From positions 1,158,137-1,222,136 of the forward strand of contig NZ_CP046640.1 of the NCBI RefSeq assembly GCF_017751145.1: a stretch of 64,000 bases of DNA, written 5' to 3'. The translations under genes were made by a program, and so were the position numbers. This stretch comes from Iocasia fonsfrigidae. Its GTDB lineage: Bacteria; Bacillota; Halanaerobiia; Halanaerobiales; DTU029. Shown here piece after piece: positions 62,453 through 64,000 of this stretch (within the stretch, counting starts at the first letter, position 1; each line of letters opens with the position of its first letter). Below the pieces are notes generated by a model, which worked only from the letters and a program-made list of their open reading frames with translations, made no database searches and was not told where the DNA came from.

Positions 62453-63355
62453 CTAGCTTATTCTTTCTCTTAATATTCTAAAGTAATGGTTAGCCTCACG
62501 CAGTACATGATCTGCTAAAAGGGGAGGAATAATGGATTTGATTTCACAGTCCAGTAAACCTTCTGTGGCAGCTCTTTTAAAACCCCTTATTTTGTCTGTA
62601 GTTGTCAGGCTTCTTTGAAGTATTTCTCTTTCAGCTTCTCTTATACATCTTTCTACCAGTATTTCAAATCTTTCTGCAAACATCCTGGCGGTTTCCTTAA
62701 GATTTTTTTCTGTTGGATCTAGCATTCCATCAATAAACTGGGCATGTTCTCCCATAATGTTATTCCAGAAATTAAGCTTTACACATAGAGTTCTTTCCGG
62801 CATTCTTCTATTCTGAAGGTTTCTTAATGTTTCCCGGTAGTATTCTGTTTCCTGTGTAAGATGCTCTAACAGTTCATCATATAGAGTTATAAATATTTCA
62901 CAACGTGACACTAGATTCATTAATCGCATTTGAAAGGCAATTACTTCTTCAAGGTAGTCTAATGTCCTGGCATTTAGATTCTGCACGTTGTTTTCCAGCT
63001 GTTTTGTATAGTAATAATCTTGAGAATTTAGTAAGTCAAGTTCTCTTCTGGTAATTTCTGTATCAATATTAGCACCGGTTAATTGTGAAGTAAGTCTTTC
63101 TGTTCTTAAGGTATATGGAGTTACAAATTCATTTGAATTTAGGGCTGCTCTTGATAAGGAAATTCTTCTTGCATAGTTTACTGTTTCTGATAAAAGTTGT
63201 TCAAAATTTCTTTTTAATCTACTGGCTTCAGCTATATATTCAGCTTCAGGTGCTTGTAAATTGGTTTCGATTAAAAATAGGTGTTCCTTTATGATTCTTT
63301 GAAAGAAAAGATTTATTTCTAGAGAGTTTCTTATAAACTCCTCTCTTGACAACAA
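62453..63355 (-). CDS. DUF2935 protein
   Basis: A ~300-aa all-helical protein (REEFIRNSLEINLFFQRIIKEHLFLIE at the start; FWNNIMGEHAQFIDGMLDP near 205-225), matching DUF2935, two four-helix repeats common in clostridia and relatives, possibly metal-binding through conserved E and H residues (EHLFLIE, EHAQFID). Function unknown. TTG at 63355 with AAAGGAGGA six bases upstream is preferred; the ATG at 63373 would leave this ribosome site inside the gene. Confidence 0.8.
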   Translation of the reverse strand: MLSREEFIRNSLEINLFFQRIIKEHLFLIETNLQAPEAEYIAEASRLKRNFEQLLSETVNYARRISLSRAALNSNEFVTPYTLRTERLTSQLTGANIDTEITRRELDLLNSQDYYYTKQLENNVQNLNARTLDYLEEVIAFQMRLMNLVSRCEIFITLYDELLEHLTQETEYYRETLRNLQNRRMPERTLCVKLNFWNNIMGEHAQFIDGMLDPTEKNLKETARMFAERFEILVERCIREAEREILQRSLTTTDKIRGFKRAATEGLLDCEIKSIIPPLLADHVLREANHYFRILRERIS

Positions 63356-63579
63356 AAAGATTCCTCCTTTCATAATATTGTCTGGTATATATTATTTTTT
63401 AAAAAGAAAAGTGTGTAATAATTATCTGTATAATTTATTATTAGTAAGAATGAATCAAAAAATATGGTTGTATAATTAATGTTGTGAAGAAAAAACTGTA
63501 AATCAAAATAAAAAGACATTTGCCTGACTCCGTTGAATTAAATAGTTGTGACTAAAATTCAAAAAAGGAGGTCTAGCAA

Positions 63580-63651
63580 ATGCAAAATAATCTTATCATA
63601 AAACTTCTTGATTTACCAGACTTAATTGCAACAGCCAATAGAACTTTATAA
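63580..63651 (+). mobile_element. Transposase remnant (ISL3-like N-terminus)
   Basis: Strong ribosome site AAAAAAGGAGG followed by ATG and 23 codons (MQNNLIIKLLDLPDLIATA), resembling the first residues of ISL3 transposases, then a stop. The rest of the element has been lost, or an insertion has replaced it. Confidence 0.4.
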
Positions 63652-63652
63652 T

Positions 63653-63680
63653 TGACAATTAAACAAGATATTGCTATAAT
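63653..63680 (+). promoter_or_regulatory. Promoter of the attenuator leader
   Basis: TTGACA (63653-63658), 16-base spacer, TATAAT (63675-63680). It starts the leader RNA that carries the 7-codon peptide and the terminator at 63896-63928. Confidence 0.75.
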
Positions 63681-63717
63681 TGTATTGTAGTAATAAATAA
63701 ACAAGGGAAGTGCTTTG

Positions 63718-63741
63718 ATGCAAGTTGGTTTATTAATCTAG
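63718..63741 (+). CDS. Seven-codon attenuator leader peptide MQVGLLI
   Basis: AAGGGAAG (63703-63710) lies 7 bases before ATG, and the frame ends with TAG at 63739-63741. Codons 3-8 overlap the 5' arm of a 13-bp hairpin, so ribosome stalling here would change the RNA fold. Such short leader peptides precede inducible antibiotic-resistance genes. Confidence 0.6.
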   Translation: MQVGLLI

Positions 63742-63852
63742 TAAATTAAATATTCTATTCTTTTTTAAGTTTTTAAAATCCCAGGGATTAGTGGGTTTAT
63801 TTTTTGATACTTAAATTAAGACTTAAGAGAGTATAGTTTTAGATTAATAAAC
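63728..63852 (+). promoter_or_regulatory. Leader RNA hairpin overlapping the leader peptide
   Basis: GTTTATTAATCTA (63728-63740) pairs perfectly with TAGATTAATAAAC (63840-63852). The 3' arm could alternatively pair with GTTTATTA (63905-63912) in the terminator hairpin, giving an antiterminator. This is the two-state arrangement of ribosome-controlled attenuators. Confidence 0.6.
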
Positions 63853-63895
63853 TTTTGTTTATAGATAGCTATATATTATATAGTACGTTATTTTT

Positions 63896-63928
63896 ATGCT
63901 ATGGGTTTATTAGCCCGTAGCATTTTTT
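63896..63928 (+). terminator. Attenuator terminator
   Basis: ATGCTATGGG (63896-63905) and CCCGTAGCAT (63914-63923) form a 10-bp stem (one G-U) with loop TTTATTAG, followed by six T. It ends the leader RNA about 240 bases after the promoter unless antitermination occurs. Confidence 0.85.
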
Positions 63929-63946
63929 ATTAGTTCTATATAATAA

Positions 63947-63988
63947 CCTCTTAAACTGTTTTTGAGAATAATTTTATTGGCTAAGAGG
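63947..63988 (+). promoter_or_regulatory. Masked ribosome site beyond the attenuator
   Basis: CCTCTTA (63947-63953) is the exact complement of TAAGAGG (63982-63988). The latter looks like the Shine-Dalgarno of the gene starting beyond the window, giving a possible second, translational control. Confidence 0.45.
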
Positions 63989-64000
63989 GATCTATTCTGG

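Overview
The window looks like the chromosome of an anaerobic, low-GC Firmicutes-type bacterium of the Halanaerobiales kind. This is an inference from the very AT-rich DNA, AAGGAGG-type ribosome binding sites with many TTG/GTG starts, TRAP and sugar ABC transporters, a YjcZ-like sporulation peptide and a 37-nt type III CRISPR repeat. No rRNA or tRNA gene was seen.

Left part (0.4-7.2 kb): a two-gene anti-phage island. Its first gene is a fusion: a complete NAD+-dependent DNA ligase whose C-terminal BRCT domain is replaced by a HamA-like (DUF1837) nuclease. The second gene overlaps it by 16 bp and is a HamB-like superfamily 2 helicase ending in a HIRAN domain. I read this as a Hachiman system with a built-in ligase, and it is the main discovery candidate. 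From 7.3 to 14.4 kb there is an XRE regulator, a divergent promoter with a leader cassette encoding a 51-aa peptide, and an operon for a sugar ABC transporter, a GH31 glycosidase and a DUF624 protein.

14.9-24.4 kb: a complete type III-B CRISPR system (cmr1, cmr2/cas10, cmr3, a Card1/Can2-type CARF nuclease, cmr4, cmr5, cmr6, cas6) and an array of 11 repeats. cas1 and cas2 are absent, cmr3 is split by a frameshift at an A8 run, and three neighbouring spacers are identical. It is followed by a peptidoglycan-binding/DUF5675 protein whose ribosome binding site is masked by a hairpin, and a leucine-rich-repeat protein. At 27.8-31.7 kb the XRE gene, divergent promoter and leader cassette recur (about 350 bp, about 20.3 kb from copy 1), here in front of an enolase-superfamily dehydratase gene and an APC permease gene.

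32.3-51.7 kb is mostly metabolic. It holds a ugp-like operon (glycerophosphodiesterase plus ABC transporter), an Asp/Glu racemase, a split ThrE exporter, a GntR-controlled ABC operon with a small membrane protein, a secreted GH12 glucanase, and a TRAP transporter joined to an M20 peptidase, an N-acyl-D-amino-acid deacylase and diaminopropionate ammonia-lyase.

51.8-64 kb is an accessory zone rich in decayed genes (VOC, PIN, DUF5680, Vat/CatB-like acetyltransferase, transposase and possible group II intron remnants). Intact genes include a Phd-Uma2 fusion, AlkD, methyltransferases, a RelBE-type toxin-antitoxin pair, and a short UvrA2 paralog opposite a WYL regulator. The last 350 bp contain what looks like a complete ribosome-mediated attenuator: promoter, 7-codon leader peptide, alternative hairpins, terminator and a masked Shine-Dalgarno. 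It controls a gene lying just beyond the window.
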